Assembly (NCBI GenBank): GCA_024654445.1
Contig: JANLHP010000012.1
Location: 1-32,232, forward strand
Reading direction: 5' to 3'
Length of the DNA: 32,232 nt
Origin: Candidatus Curtissbacteria bacterium
Lineage (GTDB): Bacteria; Patescibacteriota; Microgenomatia; Curtissbacterales; GWA2-41-24
A model generated the notes under the pieces. It saw only the letters and a list, made by a program, of their open reading frames with translations, did not search any database and had not been told where the DNA came from. Shown piece after piece: positions 15,112-23,550 of the stretch; within the stretch, counting starts at the first letter, position 1; every line of letters begins with the position of its first letter. Both the position numbers and the translations under genes were made by a program.

Positions 15112-15225
15112 AATTTAATGTTAACTTGAAAGCAGATACTCTGCAAGTAGGATGTTGAAAATCGAATCATGTCAACAAAATAAGCGTTTATCCAGATCTT
15201 TATTTGTGGTAATCTATCTAATGTT

Positions 15226-16269
15226 ATGGTTCGGGTTGCTATTAACGGTTTTGGAAGAATTGGCAGAAGTGCTTTTAAGGTTTGGTTCGAAAAGCACAGG
15301 GATGAGATGGAGATTGTTGCTGTTAATGATTTAACGGACGCGAAAACTCTAGCCCAACTTCTTAAATACGATTCTAATTATGGTATTTGGGAGCACGAAG
15401 TGGAGGGGACAAATGTAACAGAGGGATCAGATGATCCAGAGGGAGAAAAGGTTGGAGTAATAAAGGTAGACGGGGTGGAGATTGCTACATACGCGACGAA
15501 AGAGCCGGCAAAATTACCTTGGGGAGAGCTTGGTATTGATGTTGTAATTGAGTCGACAGGAAGGTTTACAGACGAAGAGGGAATGCGAGGACATTTGACT
15601 GCAGGAGCCAAGAAAGTAGTATTGAGTGCACCGGCAAAAGGTGGAAATGTAGGTACTTTTTTACTCGGAGTAAACGAAGACGAATACAAAGGCGAAGAAC
15701 TTATAAATAACGGTTCTTGCACAACAAATAGTATTGCCCCGGTTGCCAAAATAATGGAGGAAAAGTTCGGAGTCAAAAAAGCGATGATGACGACGGTCCA
15801 TGCTTATACAGCAGATCAACAACTTCAAGACGGTCCACATAAAGATTTAAGAAGAGCGAGGGCGGCTGCCGAAAACATCGTTCCTACAACTACAGGTGCT
15901 GCCATTTCTACGGGAGAGGTAATACCGAAGCTTAAGGGCGAATTTGATGGCGTCGCGATCAGGGTTCCGGTTGCGGTCGGATCTATTTCGGATTTCACTT
16001 TTTTGCTGGAGAAGGAAGTAACAGTCGACGAAGTGAATAAAGCCTTTGAGGAGGCCGCAGGTGACCCGAGATACAAGGGAATTTTGGCGGTAACACGAGA
16101 GCAAATAGTTTCCAGTGACATTGTTGGCAGAAGTGAATCTTCGATTGTTGACCTATCTTTAACGAAAGTTGTGGGTGGAGATATGGTCAAGGTATTCGCC
16201 TGGTACGATAACGAATTTGGATATGCGAATCGATTGATCGAGCAGGTTATTCAAGTAGGTACACACTAA
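15226..16269 (+). CDS. gap: Glyceraldehyde-3-phosphate dehydrogenase
   Basis: 347 residues, normal length. It oxidises and phosphorylates glyceraldehyde-3-phosphate to 1,3-bisphosphoglycerate with NAD(P)+ in glycolysis, in the cytoplasm. VRVAINGFGRIGRSAFK is the dinucleotide-binding start; VAVNDLTD ends strand 2. NNGSCTTNSIAPV contains the catalytic Cys165 (with Gly where most have Ala in ASCTTN). His192 in TTVHAYTADQ is its partner. RRARAAAENIVPTTTGAA binds phosphate, and WYDNEFGYANRL is the C-terminal signature. The loop EGTNVTEGSDDPEGEKVG (about 60-77) is slightly longer than usual. A TAATCT box 8-13 bases before the ATG and no Shine-Dalgarno suggest a very short or leaderless mRNA. It lies divergent from the transposase fusion. 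A diverged copy of its own 3' end lies just downstream. Confidence 0.97.
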   Translation: MVRVAINGFGRIGRSAFKVWFEKHRDEMEIVAVNDLTDAKTLAQLLKYDSNYGIWEHEVEGTNVTEGSDDPEGEKVGVIKVDGVEIATYATKEPAKLPWGELGIDVVIESTGRFTDEEGMRGHLTAGAKKVVLSAPAKGGNVGTFLLGVNEDEYKGEELINNGSCTTNSIAPVAKIMEEKFGVKKAMMTTVHAYTADQQLQDGPHKDLRRARAAAENIVPTTTGAAISTGEVIPKLKGEFDGVAIRVPVAVGSISDFTFLLEKEVTVDEVNKAFEEAAGDPRYKGILAVTREQIVSSDIVGRSESSIVDLSLTKVVGGDMVKVFAWYDNEFGYANRLIEQVIQVGTH

Positions 16270-16294
16270 CAACTTCTAATCCCGCTTCGCGGAA

Positions 16295-16416
16295 TGGTAC
16301 GATATCAGCCTCGTTCCGCTCGCTGATAGTTTTGAAAATCGTAGATTTTCAAAGATAATGAATGGGGATATTCCAATCGTTTGATTGAGCAAGTTATTCA
16401 GGTTGGAAACCACTAG
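16295..16416 (+). pseudogene. Remnant 3' end of a second gap gene, split by a palindromic insert
   Basis: Bases 16354-16416 read D-N-E-W-G-Y-S-N-R-L-I-E-Q-V-I-Q-V-G-N-H-stop, matching the last 20 residues of the intact gap gene at 17 positions, with 49 of 63 bases identical. The preceding codons W-Y-D (TGGTACGAT) sit at 16295-16303, cut off by a 50-base insert (16304-16353). GAT is present on both sides of the insert, as in a short target duplication. Most differences are at third positions, so this fragment evolved as a real gap gene before it was lost. It has no start and cannot be expressed as an enzyme. Confidence 0.85.
16304..16353. repeat. 50-base palindromic insert inside the gap remnant
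   Basis: It contains ATCAGC...GCTGAT (an imperfect palindrome, about 16303-16326) followed by TTTGAAAATC-GTA-GATTTTCAAA (10-base perfect arms, about 16331-16353). It separates TGGTACGAT from GATAATGAATGG, which together would read as the gap C-terminal motif W-Y-D-N-E-W, so its ends are defined to within a few bases. Confidence 0.7.
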
Positions 16417-16487
16417 ATAATTTTCTCCAGGTTGCTTTTTTCGAATTCGTAAGTTTAGAATTTATTTATCAATCTGCCCCTATTTTT

Positions 16488-17390
16488 ATGGAACAAGAAC
16501 CCTCAGTACACAGGGAGGTACGGGAATTAGTTAATTCGTTTCCAAACGATCATCGAGTTGAGGATGTCCGAGTTGGAGTCCCAGAGTCTGGTTTGATGGT
16601 GAACCGTGACGAGTTTTTAAGAGGGACTCTTTTTAAATTGGCTTTCTCTGCTTATTCTTGCATGCTGAATAATCCTGGTCATGAGTGGTCGATGGAAGAA
16701 ATTTATGACAAGTCTCTAGAAGAGTCGCATGAAGACGACGAGGGGGGCCGTCTAAAATCTGCAATTACAGTACTTGTTTACGACTTAAATGAGAATAGGT
16801 TATTGGTATTTGATGGGGATAATCGAGTTATTACTGATGGAAATTCCACGTTTAGGTTAAAAGGAGGCACAGTAGATATCTACAATTACGCTATCCATTT
16901 AGCAGAAAGTGCAGGCGTTGATCCGTCCGAAGTCGAAAAATATAAAGAGTTCATAAATTTTTTCAAGAGAGGAAATCAGCAAAGTGAGGAACAACCAAGC
17001 AGAGAGAGGAATGAAATAGCAAGTATTGCTTATGAAATGGTGCAGAGGATTTTACCAGAAGAACCAGATAGAGATAAACCGCCAAAAGTTCTTACTAGGC
17101 GAACTATAGAGAGGCTATATTTGCGTGGTCGCGAAGGCATGGACAAGAAGTACCATGAAAAGGTTCGAGTAGTCGCCGCCCTTTTTGTTCATAGACTAGC
17201 ATTTAGAGGATTATTGGTTAATAGGGACCACCAAAAGCCGTTGGCTCGGAATACTCATTTCAGACTTAAGGGTAGGTTGTTTTTAGCCGAGCTCTATGAC
17301 TTTAAAGCGGATCTTGCAGAAGAAGCAGGTTTGGAACCCGAGGCTGTAGGAGTGCTCAGAGAATCCGCAAGAATTCACAGAGGGGAGTAG
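16488..17390 (+). CDS. Duplicated-domain protein of unknown function
   Basis: 300 residues, acidic, soluble, with no signal or membrane segment. Two halves share a pattern. Residues ~44-160 contain a helix, GRLKSAITVLVYDLNENRLLVF, then NSTFRLKGGTVDIYNYAIHLAESAGVDPSEV. Residues ~176-295 contain HEKVRVVAALFVHRLAFRGLLV, then NTHFRLKGRLFLAELYDFKADLAEEAGLEPEAV. Each half looks like a helix-rich, winged-helix-like unit ending in 'F-R-L-K-G' and a helix. An internal duplication is clear; the function is not. It stands alone, convergent with the Tat-exported protein gene. A nucleic-acid-binding role is possible from the winged-helix impression but unproven. Confidence 0.75.
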   Translation: MEQEPSVHREVRELVNSFPNDHRVEDVRVGVPESGLMVNRDEFLRGTLFKLAFSAYSCMLNNPGHEWSMEEIYDKSLEESHEDDEGGRLKSAITVLVYDLNENRLLVFDGDNRVITDGNSTFRLKGGTVDIYNYAIHLAESAGVDPSEVEKYKEFINFFKRGNQQSEEQPSRERNEIASIAYEMVQRILPEEPDRDKPPKVLTRRTIERLYLRGREGMDKKYHEKVRVVAALFVHRLAFRGLLVNRDHQKPLARNTHFRLKGRLFLAELYDFKADLAEEAGLEPEAVGVLRESARIHRGE

Positions 17391-17434
17391 TTTTGTCTGT
17401 GCGTATTTTTAGAAGAGAAAACCCGCAGTAATTT

Positions 17435-18643
17435 CTAAAGGTTTGACGGTTCAGCTGTGTCTTTTAGATTCATTATAATCGTAACCCCGTTTCTATTTTT
17501 GAAAATAAAAGGATAACCACGGTCGTTGCCTTTGAATTTTAAATCGACGTAGGCTTTTTTCATATTTTCGAAAGCGGCAGTGTCTGTTTGGTATTCGTCG
17601 TCTGACTCTCGATGAAATAGTTCGTGTCTAAACTGGAAGCTAAGCGGTCGGTCTCTAAACCTATATTCTTGGCCGTTAAACTCAAAAGGGTTGTCGCTGA
17701 ACCAAGGGGGTGGAGTGAAAGATTGGTATGGATGAGGTTCCATGACACCTCCGACTGCAAGGAAAAGATAAATTTTGTCGGCGTATTCGGGATGTTCCGC
17801 AAAAAGTTTTTCGGCTCTTTTTTCCCGGGGAGTAGCTAGGCGGCCTTCAACCTTATAGTTAGATAGCATGGCAGGGGTATACTTTCCGCCCACATTGCTG
17901 AATTCTTTTTCTTTTAGTAATTCCTCTCGAGATCTGAGTGGTAGCTTGCTTAATATATCTTGTACGAATTCTAGTGATTTTCCATATTCCCGCATGTTTT
18001 CCAGAGCGAGTTCCCTCTTAGCTTGATCTTGGGGATTGCCGGTGTACTCAAGCCGAGATTCTTCAATTTTTTCAATGAAGTCGGAGTGTAACTCCCTCAG
18101 ATACTCTCGGTCTTCGCCTGGTAAATCATTTGTGGCTAACCAAATGTCTCGGGCTTCCTGGGGTAATTTTTGGATTGCGTTTGCGCTAACGGAGTCGGAG
18201 TCTACCAAAACGATAACAACTTCCCCTATCTTTCCTTCTTTTGCTTCTTGAAATAATCGGAATTGATCCAACGCGTCGTCTCTTAAGTAGAGCTCCGTGC
18301 CGGGTGTGTCGATAATTCTAATGTGAGCTTCTTCAAGTTGTTCTGGTGTCAATACATCCTGGGGGATTTCGAGTTGAGGAGTTCTTTGATTTTCTGTCAG
18401 GTTTCCGGCCGGCGCCAAATTATTGTCCTGTTTGATCAGCTGACTTTTGGATTTGGCTTCTGCCGGACTTGCGTATGATTGGGGGTCTAATTGGAAATGG
18501 GTTTTTGCAGGAGCTTCGGCTCTGTTTTCCGTTCCAATTAAGGCTTTGCCGGCAAGACCAGCAATACCTATTCCAGCTCCACGAAGGAGTGATCTTCTGG
18601 AAATTTGTCTCGGTCTGGGTTGTTCGGATTCTGGCTCTGCCAT
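17435..18643 (-). CDS. Tat-exported putative HExxH metallopeptidase
   Basis: 402 residues. ISRRSLLRGAGIGIAGLAGK (about 14-33) is a twin-arginine signal: S-R-R-x-L-L followed by a Gly/Ala-rich hydrophobic stretch, so the protein is probably exported folded. A polar linker follows (40-95). The body has a Rossmann-like strand EVVIVLVDSDS, a long helical middle (about 160-250) and, near the C-terminus, FQFRHELFHRESDDEYQTDTAAFENM. HELFH (340-344) fits the HExxH zinc-protease signature, with D or E 8-15 residues on as possible third ligands. This is inference: no protease family is recognised by other motifs. It stands alone, convergent with the duplicated-domain gene. Confidence 0.7.
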   Translation of the reverse strand: MAEPESEQPRPRQISRRSLLRGAGIGIAGLAGKALIGTENRAEAPAKTHFQLDPQSYASPAEAKSKSQLIKQDNNLAPAGNLTENQRTPQLEIPQDVLTPEQLEEAHIRIIDTPGTELYLRDDALDQFRLFQEAKEGKIGEVVIVLVDSDSVSANAIQKLPQEARDIWLATNDLPGEDREYLRELHSDFIEKIEESRLEYTGNPQDQAKRELALENMREYGKSLEFVQDILSKLPLRSREELLKEKEFSNVGGKYTPAMLSNYKVEGRLATPREKRAEKLFAEHPEYADKIYLFLAVGGVMEPHPYQSFTPPPWFSDNPFEFNGQEYRFRDRPLSFQFRHELFHRESDDEYQTDTAAFENMKKAYVDLKFKGNDRGYPFIFKNRNGVTIIMNLKDTAEPSNL

Positions 18644-18748
18644 GTTCTAAATTTAGTATTGCAGATACGAAGGCTTTAATACAATTGAATCCCTTGCTCC
18701 AATCTTCTATTTCTGATATACCCTTTTTGAAGAAGAGTATTACGGGAA

Positions 18749-18886
18749 TTAAGAGTACCAAGAGTATCATGAGCTATATTCGAGTGTCATTCTGAACCGA
18801 AGGTGAAGAATCTAGATCCTTCGTTTCACTCAGGATGACATTACTTGTGGTATTCGTGATACCCAGACTACTCGTGGTACTCTTAA
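18749..18886. repeat. Nested palindromic repeat element directly upstream of the hydratase gene
   Basis: The outer arms TTAAGAGTACCA (18749-18760) and TGGTACTCTTAA (18875-18886) are perfect over 12 bases. Within them TGTCATTCTGA (18785-18795) faces TCAGGATGACA (18830-18840). That inner 'TGTCATTCTGAA...CAGGATGACA' form is a palindrome familiar from many bacterial genomes. The right part (CGTGATACC ... CTCGTGGTACT) is also found in the in-frame insert of the S1 gene (28013-28048). The element ends 6 bases before the ATG at 18893. Confidence 0.75.
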
Positions 18887-18892
18887 ACTGCC

Positions 18893-19726
18893 ATGGATTT
18901 ATCTAAAATTTATCCCGCGAGACCTCTTGAGGTGCACAAAGGCAACTATGGAAGCCTGATGGTCGTCGCGTCTTCGAAACTTTATTCCGGATCGGCGACG
19001 CTCGCCGCAGTTTCCGCGGTTCGCGCCGGTGTTGATCTTGTTACGGTTTGCTCCCCGCAGAGAGCTGCCGATATAGCCGCCAATACTCTTCCCGATTTGA
19101 TGACGTTGCCTCTCCGTGGAGACAAATTAACCGGAAGACACGTCAGTTCCATTTTGGATACTGCGCACCTAAGACGGATAAATGCTGTGGTTATGGGGTG
19201 TGGATTGGGGAGGAATGCCTCCACAATTTCCGCGATTCATAAAATAATTGGCAAGCTCTCGATCCCCATGGTTTTGGACGCGGACGCGCTTTTCGCGATT
19301 GCCCAAAGACCGGATGTTGTTTCTGGTAAACATGTAGTTTTGACGCCGCATGCGGGAGAGCTCGCGATACTTTTGGGACAAAAAGAAATTATGGGCGGTT
19401 TTGAGTCTAAATTGGTTGCAGCAAAACAAGCCGCCACAAAATATCATGCTGTAGTTTTATTGAAGGGGAATGTTGATATTGTGACAGATGGACAAACGAC
19501 AATTACGAATAATTCTGGTACACCATTTATGACGAAGGGTGGGTTTGGAGATTGTTTGGCGGGGATAGTTGGAGCACTCTTGTGCCGTGGAGTTGGGCTG
19601 ATTGAGTCTGCTCACGTAGGCGCGTATATATGTGGAAGGGCAGGAGAGTTGGCAGCAAGAGAAAAGGGCGAAGGGTTAGTTGCTTCGGATATATTTGAAA
19701 AAATTCCCCGAGTAATTCACACATAA
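18893..19726 (+). CDS. nnrD: ADP/ATP-dependent NAD(P)H-hydrate dehydratase (YjeF C-terminal type)
   Basis: 277 residues, the stand-alone dehydratase length. It repairs NADH and NADPH damaged by hydration, using ADP or ATP, in the cytoplasm. GNYGSLMVVASSKLYSGSATLAA is the ribokinase-like N-terminal block; VMGCGLGRN is the substrate loop; LDADALFAI and VLTPHAGELAILLG are family signatures. GTPFMTKGGFGDCLAGIVGALL is the nucleotide-binding/catalytic motif, with the Asp of G-G-x-G-D; Phe replaces the usual Thr in GGTGD. The epimerase half (YjeF N) is not fused and not seen nearby. A palindromic repeat ends 6 bases upstream, so the promoter must lie in or before it. Confidence 0.92.
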   Translation: MDLSKIYPARPLEVHKGNYGSLMVVASSKLYSGSATLAAVSAVRAGVDLVTVCSPQRAADIAANTLPDLMTLPLRGDKLTGRHVSSILDTAHLRRINAVVMGCGLGRNASTISAIHKIIGKLSIPMVLDADALFAIAQRPDVVSGKHVVLTPHAGELAILLGQKEIMGGFESKLVAAKQAATKYHAVVLLKGNVDIVTDGQTTITNNSGTPFMTKGGFGDCLAGIVGALLCRGVGLIESAHVGAYICGRAGELAAREKGEGLVASDIFEKIPRVIHT

Positions 19727-19730
19727 AAAA

Positions 19731-20133
19731 GTTGACAGTTGTCGGTTGACAGTTTGCAGTTCGCTGCATGTTTAACTTCGAGAAACTTGAGGTCTACCAT
19801 GAGTCTGTTTTTTTGGCTCTATAGATTTATAAAATTACAAGGAAATTTCCGAAAGAAGAACTTTTCGGTTTAAGTAGTCAGCTAAGAAGAGCAGCGGTAT
19901 CAATTTCTCTGAACATTGCAGAGGGTTCATCTAGAGGATCTAAGGATTTTTGCCGTTTCCTTGATATTTCTAGAGGTTCTTGTTATGAACTAGTTCCACT
20001 GCTAAAGCTTTCTGTCGAACTTAAATATATTGATAAAGTGGAGTATGATCGGATGTATGGACTGTTTAACAATCTAACTACGAGAATTAATGCTTTGAAA
20101 AAATCTGTTAACCGTAAACTGATAACTGTAGAC
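19731..20133. repeat. Inverted-repeat ends of the four-helix-bundle unit (unit 2)
   Basis: Bases 19731-19759, beginning GTTGACAGTTGTCGGTTGAC, and the reverse complement of 20105-20133 agree at 21 of 29 positions. The right arm lies within the last codons of the four-helix-bundle pseudogene. The arrangement, inverted repeats around a single small gene, is that of 23S intervening-sequence elements, but placed between genes. Confidence 0.65.
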
Positions 20134-20139
20134 TCATAA
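19768..20139 (+). pseudogene. Four-helix-bundle protein with one in-frame stop
   Basis: From ATG 19768 a single frame of 124 codons runs to TAA 20137-20139, interrupted only by TAG at 19822-19824. The product reads MFNFEKLEVYHESVFLAL, stop, [20 protein letters not shown], then [20 protein letters not shown] and [19 protein letters not shown]. This is the classical four-helix-bundle/S23-type family in full length. The stop falls where relatives usually carry a charged residue, so one base change may have caused it. TAG ends other genes here (for example 17388-17390), so readthrough by recoding is unlikely. It lies between the hydratase gene and the rRNA promoter. Confidence 0.85.
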
Positions 20140-20159
20140 TTTACCCAAATTTTAGCTTG

Positions 20160-20188
20160 TTGACAGCCTCGAGATGCGTTGGTATACT
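20160..20188 (+). promoter_or_regulatory. Near-consensus sigma-70 promoter for the tRNA-Ala/23S unit
   Basis: TTGACA (20160-20165), a 17-base spacer and TATACT (20183-20188). The -35 is perfect and the -10 matches five of six. Transcription would start near 20195, about 300 bases before tRNA-Ala and 670 before 23S. Confidence 0.8.
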
Positions 20189-20194
20189 TTGATC

Positions 20195-20491
20195 CGTGAT
20201 ATTTGTCACCTGTCGAAATCGGCAGACCAAGGGGACTAATTTTTTTATGTTGAACAACACATTTTCCTACACCAAGCGTGCGGTTTTTTGCGCGTAAAAG
20301 TTGGAAATTTTCAAGTAATAAAAAAATAATCTCCATCACAATTTAACCCTCCTTCGTTCTGCATAGCAGAACTTCGGAAGGGCAAGCCCCACTTCGCCAA
20401 GGCTACGTGGGGCAAGCAAAAGGATCAGGTAACAAGTGACGCGTTTTTTGTGTCGCTTCCCTCGAAAGATGCGATTAACGCGCGTTTTCGA
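20195..20491 (+). other. Leader of the tRNA-Ala/23S transcript, hairpin-rich, no gene seen
   Basis: No convincing reading frame. Hairpins include CTG-T-CG-AAAT-CG-G-CAG (about 20212-20227), GTTCTGC/GCAGAAC nested in CCTTC/GAAGG (20344-20374), GCCCCAC/GTGGGGC (about 20385-20413) and CCCTCGAAA/TTTCGAGGG (20459-20467 with 20486-20494). The last hairpin takes in the first three bases of the tRNA. At least two of these are of the short palindromic-repeat type seen elsewhere in the window. Confidence 0.5.
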
Positions 20492-20564
20492 GGGCCCGTA
20501 GTTCACCTGGTAGAACATCGCACTTGCACTGCGAAGGTAAGCGGTTCGAGTCCGCTCGGGTCCA
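20492..20564 (+). tRNA. tRNA-Ala (anticodon TGC)
   Basis: A complete cloverleaf. The acceptor GGGCCCG/CGGGTCC contains the G3-U70 wobble that identifies alanine tRNA. The D stem is GTTC/GAAC, the anticodon stem TCGCA/TGCGA with loop CTTGCAC (anticodon TGC), and the T stem AGCGG/CCGCT with loop TTCGAGT. The discriminator is A at 20564; the following bases are CAC, so CCA is not encoded. Placement just before 23S is the usual spacer-tRNA position, but no 16S lies upstream. Confidence 0.96.
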
Positions 20565-20860
20565 CACTTCGATCTGCAAAGCAGATCTCTGTGTAAACTA
20601 TTACGAGCGTAGTTTGAGATTAATTAACAAATTACGACAGTAAGAAGTTTATCCTGAACCAACAAAGGTTGGTGAAGGGCTCTTTAACAACAGAATAAGT
20701 ATGTAAAGACCAATTAAAAGAAATTTAGTTTTAAAAGTTTTGTACTTTTAAAACTGGATGGAATGGATCTAAAAAAGAGCTTAATAATACTCAATAAGCT
20801 CTAGAAAATATGGTTCCGTATTTTATTGAGACTACCTTTTTAGTTTCGATGTAGTACGGG
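20565..20860 (+). other. Spacer and 23S processing leader
   Basis: No gene seen. The stretch has hairpins (GATCTGC/GCAGATC near 20571-20587; GTTTTAAAAGT/ACTTTTAAAAC, 20729-20754; AGAGCTTA/TAAGCTCT near 20776-20802). Two segments can pair with the 23S trailer. 20749-20763 is perfectly complementary to 24669-24683 (15 bases). 20847-20868 pairs with 24635-24656 with a few mismatches. Together they form the long stalk cut by RNase III during 23S maturation. Confidence 0.75.
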
Positions 20861-21325
20861 ATAAAGGTAAATATGCGTTTAATGGATGCCTTGGTACAAC
20901 ACACCGAAGAAGGACGTGGAGGGCTGCGATAAGTACCGGTTAGCTGCCGTCAAGCTATGACCCGGTAATTTCCGAATGGGGAAACCCCAGTTTTAAACTG
21001 ACTCTATATTGAATACATAGGTATAGAGAGGGCACCGCCTGAACTGAAACATCTAAGTAAGGCGAGGAAAAGAAAACAATTAGTGATTCCCTGAGTAGTG
21101 GCGAGCGAAAGGGGAACAGCCTAAACCGAGTCTTCGGACTCGGGGTTGCGGGACTCAAATGTGAGACCACTTGAAATAGCTGAACAACCCGGAATGGTTG
21201 ACCACAGGAAGTGAAAGTCTTGTAAGCGAAATTTTAAGCGGCTCTATGAGTATCCCAAGTACTGCGGGGCACGTGGAATCCTGCAGGAATCTGGCTCGAC
21301 CATGAGCTAAGGCTAAATATGTGTT

Positions 21326-21365
<40 letters not shown>

Positions 21366-22835
21366 GAGTACCCCGGAAGGGGAATGAAAAGTACCTGAAA
21401 TTAAACGCTAACAAGCAGTGGGAGCTCGGATTTATCCGGGTGACCGCGTGCCTATTGAAGAATGAACCGGTGAGTTTACATTTTCGTGCACGTTTAAGTC
21501 AGTAATTCTGACGGAGGCAAAGGGAAACCAAGTCTTAATAGGGCGATTTATTGCACATGATGTATGACCCGAAACCGCGTGAGCTAACCATGACCAGGGT
21601 GAAGCTTGCTTAACGGCAAGTGGAGGCCCGAACCCGTGTCAGCTGCAAGTGGCTGGGATGAGTTGTGGCTAGGGGTGATATGCCAATCGAACGCGGAGAT
21701 AGCTGGTTCTCCCCGAAATATATCTAGGTATAGCCCATATTAACTACGTACTGGGGGTAGAGCACTGAATGGATCGTTGCGCACTTGTGTGTAGCATTCA
21801 ATCAAACTCCGAATACCGGTACGACTACGTATGGAGTCAGTCCGTGAGGGCTAAGCCTTACTGGGCTAAAGGGAAACATCCCAGATCCAAAGCTAAGGTC
21901 CCTAAGTGTATCTTAAGTGTTAAAGGTAGTATTTACGTTTAGACAGCAAGGAAGTTGGCTCAGAGGCAGCCATCTTTTAAAGAAAGCGTAATAGCTCACT
22001 TGTCGATTCCGCCTTCGGGCGGAGGGCGTAGATGCGCCGAAAATGTACCGGGGCTAAAGATATCACCGAAGCTTGGAATTATGCCGCAAGGCATAGTGGT
22101 AGGGGAGCGTTCGCATTGCCGTGAAGTTTGCGCGTAAGCGTGAGTGGAGCGATGCGAAGTGAGAATGCCGGTATGAGTAGCGAAATCCCTGTGAGAATCA
22201 GGGACGCCGGATGTCCAAGGTTTCCTACGCAACGTTCGTCGACGTAGGGTTAGTCGGTCCTAAGGCGAGGCCAGAAGGCGTAGTCGATGGACAAGCCGTT
22301 AATATTCGGCTACTTTGGCAAAATCGTTATGAGTAAAGGGAAGACGGAGAATGAATCTTTCTGGGTCGAAATGATACGGCCTCCAAAAAGCAAGGAAGTG
22401 AAAGGTGAAAAATCTACTTTCGCGTTTATTCGAGCTTTGATGGCAAGTCGGCGCAAGCTGACAAGAGAAATCGTTTAATCTTCCAAGAAATAATCTCGTT
22501 ACCAGATTTTGTCAAATCCGTACCGCAAACCGACACAGGTGGACTGGTAGAGTATACCAAGGCGAGCGAGAGAACCATCCTTAAGGAACTCGGCAATACA
22601 ACTGGACGTACCTTTGGTAGATGTCCCCCCGCCCTGCGTAAGCAGTGGCGGGCGCAGTTAACGACGCTAAGCGACTGTTTAACAAAAACACAGGTCCCTG
22701 CAAAATCGAAAGATGATGTATAGGGGCTGACGCCTGCCCAGTGCCTGTAGGTCAAGCATTTGGAGTGATCTCTCCTTCGGGAGGGTGAGCCCCGGATGTA
22801 AGCCCGGGTAAACGGCAGCAGTAACTATAACTGTT

Positions 22836-22885
<50 letters not shown>

Positions 22886-22960
22886 TGAACGACTTAGCGA
22901 CTGTCTCAAGGATGGACTCGGCGAAATTGCAATGGCTGTGAAGATGCGGCCAACTTGCAC

Positions 22961-22991
<31 letters not shown>

Positions 22992-23121
22992 CAACTTGAT
23001 ATTGTTTCATTTTTTGAGACTGTATAGGATAGGTGGGAGACTTCGGTCGACAGTGTAATACCACTCTTCTTAATGAATGAAACTCACTATTTGTCCTAAC
23101 AAAATACGGGAGATAGGACAG

Positions 23122-23157
<36 letters not shown>

Positions 23158-23318
23158 AAAAAGGTAACGGAGGCGTACAAAGGTCGACTCAAGTCCTACA
23201 GAAACGGACTTTTAGAGTGCAAAGGCATAAGTCGGCTTGACTGCGAGTGGTACATCACGAGCAGGTGCGAAAGCAGGTCTTAGTGATCCTTGCGTGGCTT
23301 ATGGGAGCGCGCAAGCTT

Positions 23319-23352
<34 letters not shown>

Positions 23353-23550
23353 ATCTTTTCCAAGAGTTCATATCGACGAAAAGGTTTGGCACCTCGATGT
23401 CGGCTCACCGTATCCTCCTGCTGAAGTAGGCGGGAAGGGTTGGGCTGTTCGCCCATTAAAACGGTACGCGAGCTGGGTTCAGAACGGCGTGAGCCAGTTC
23501 GGCCTCTATCCGGTGCAAGCGTTAGATATTTGAGAGGGGTCACCTCTAGT

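Noticed and set aside
19768-20139. TAG readthrough in the four-helix-bundle gene
   Set aside because: TAG is a normal stop for other genes in the window (for example 4986-4988 and 17388-17390), and no suppressor tRNA is seen.
20195-20340. A protein gene on the minus strand before tRNA-Ala
   Set aside because: The open frame runs against the rRNA leader and opposite the end of the four-helix-bundle pseudogene, with no recognisable protein sequence.
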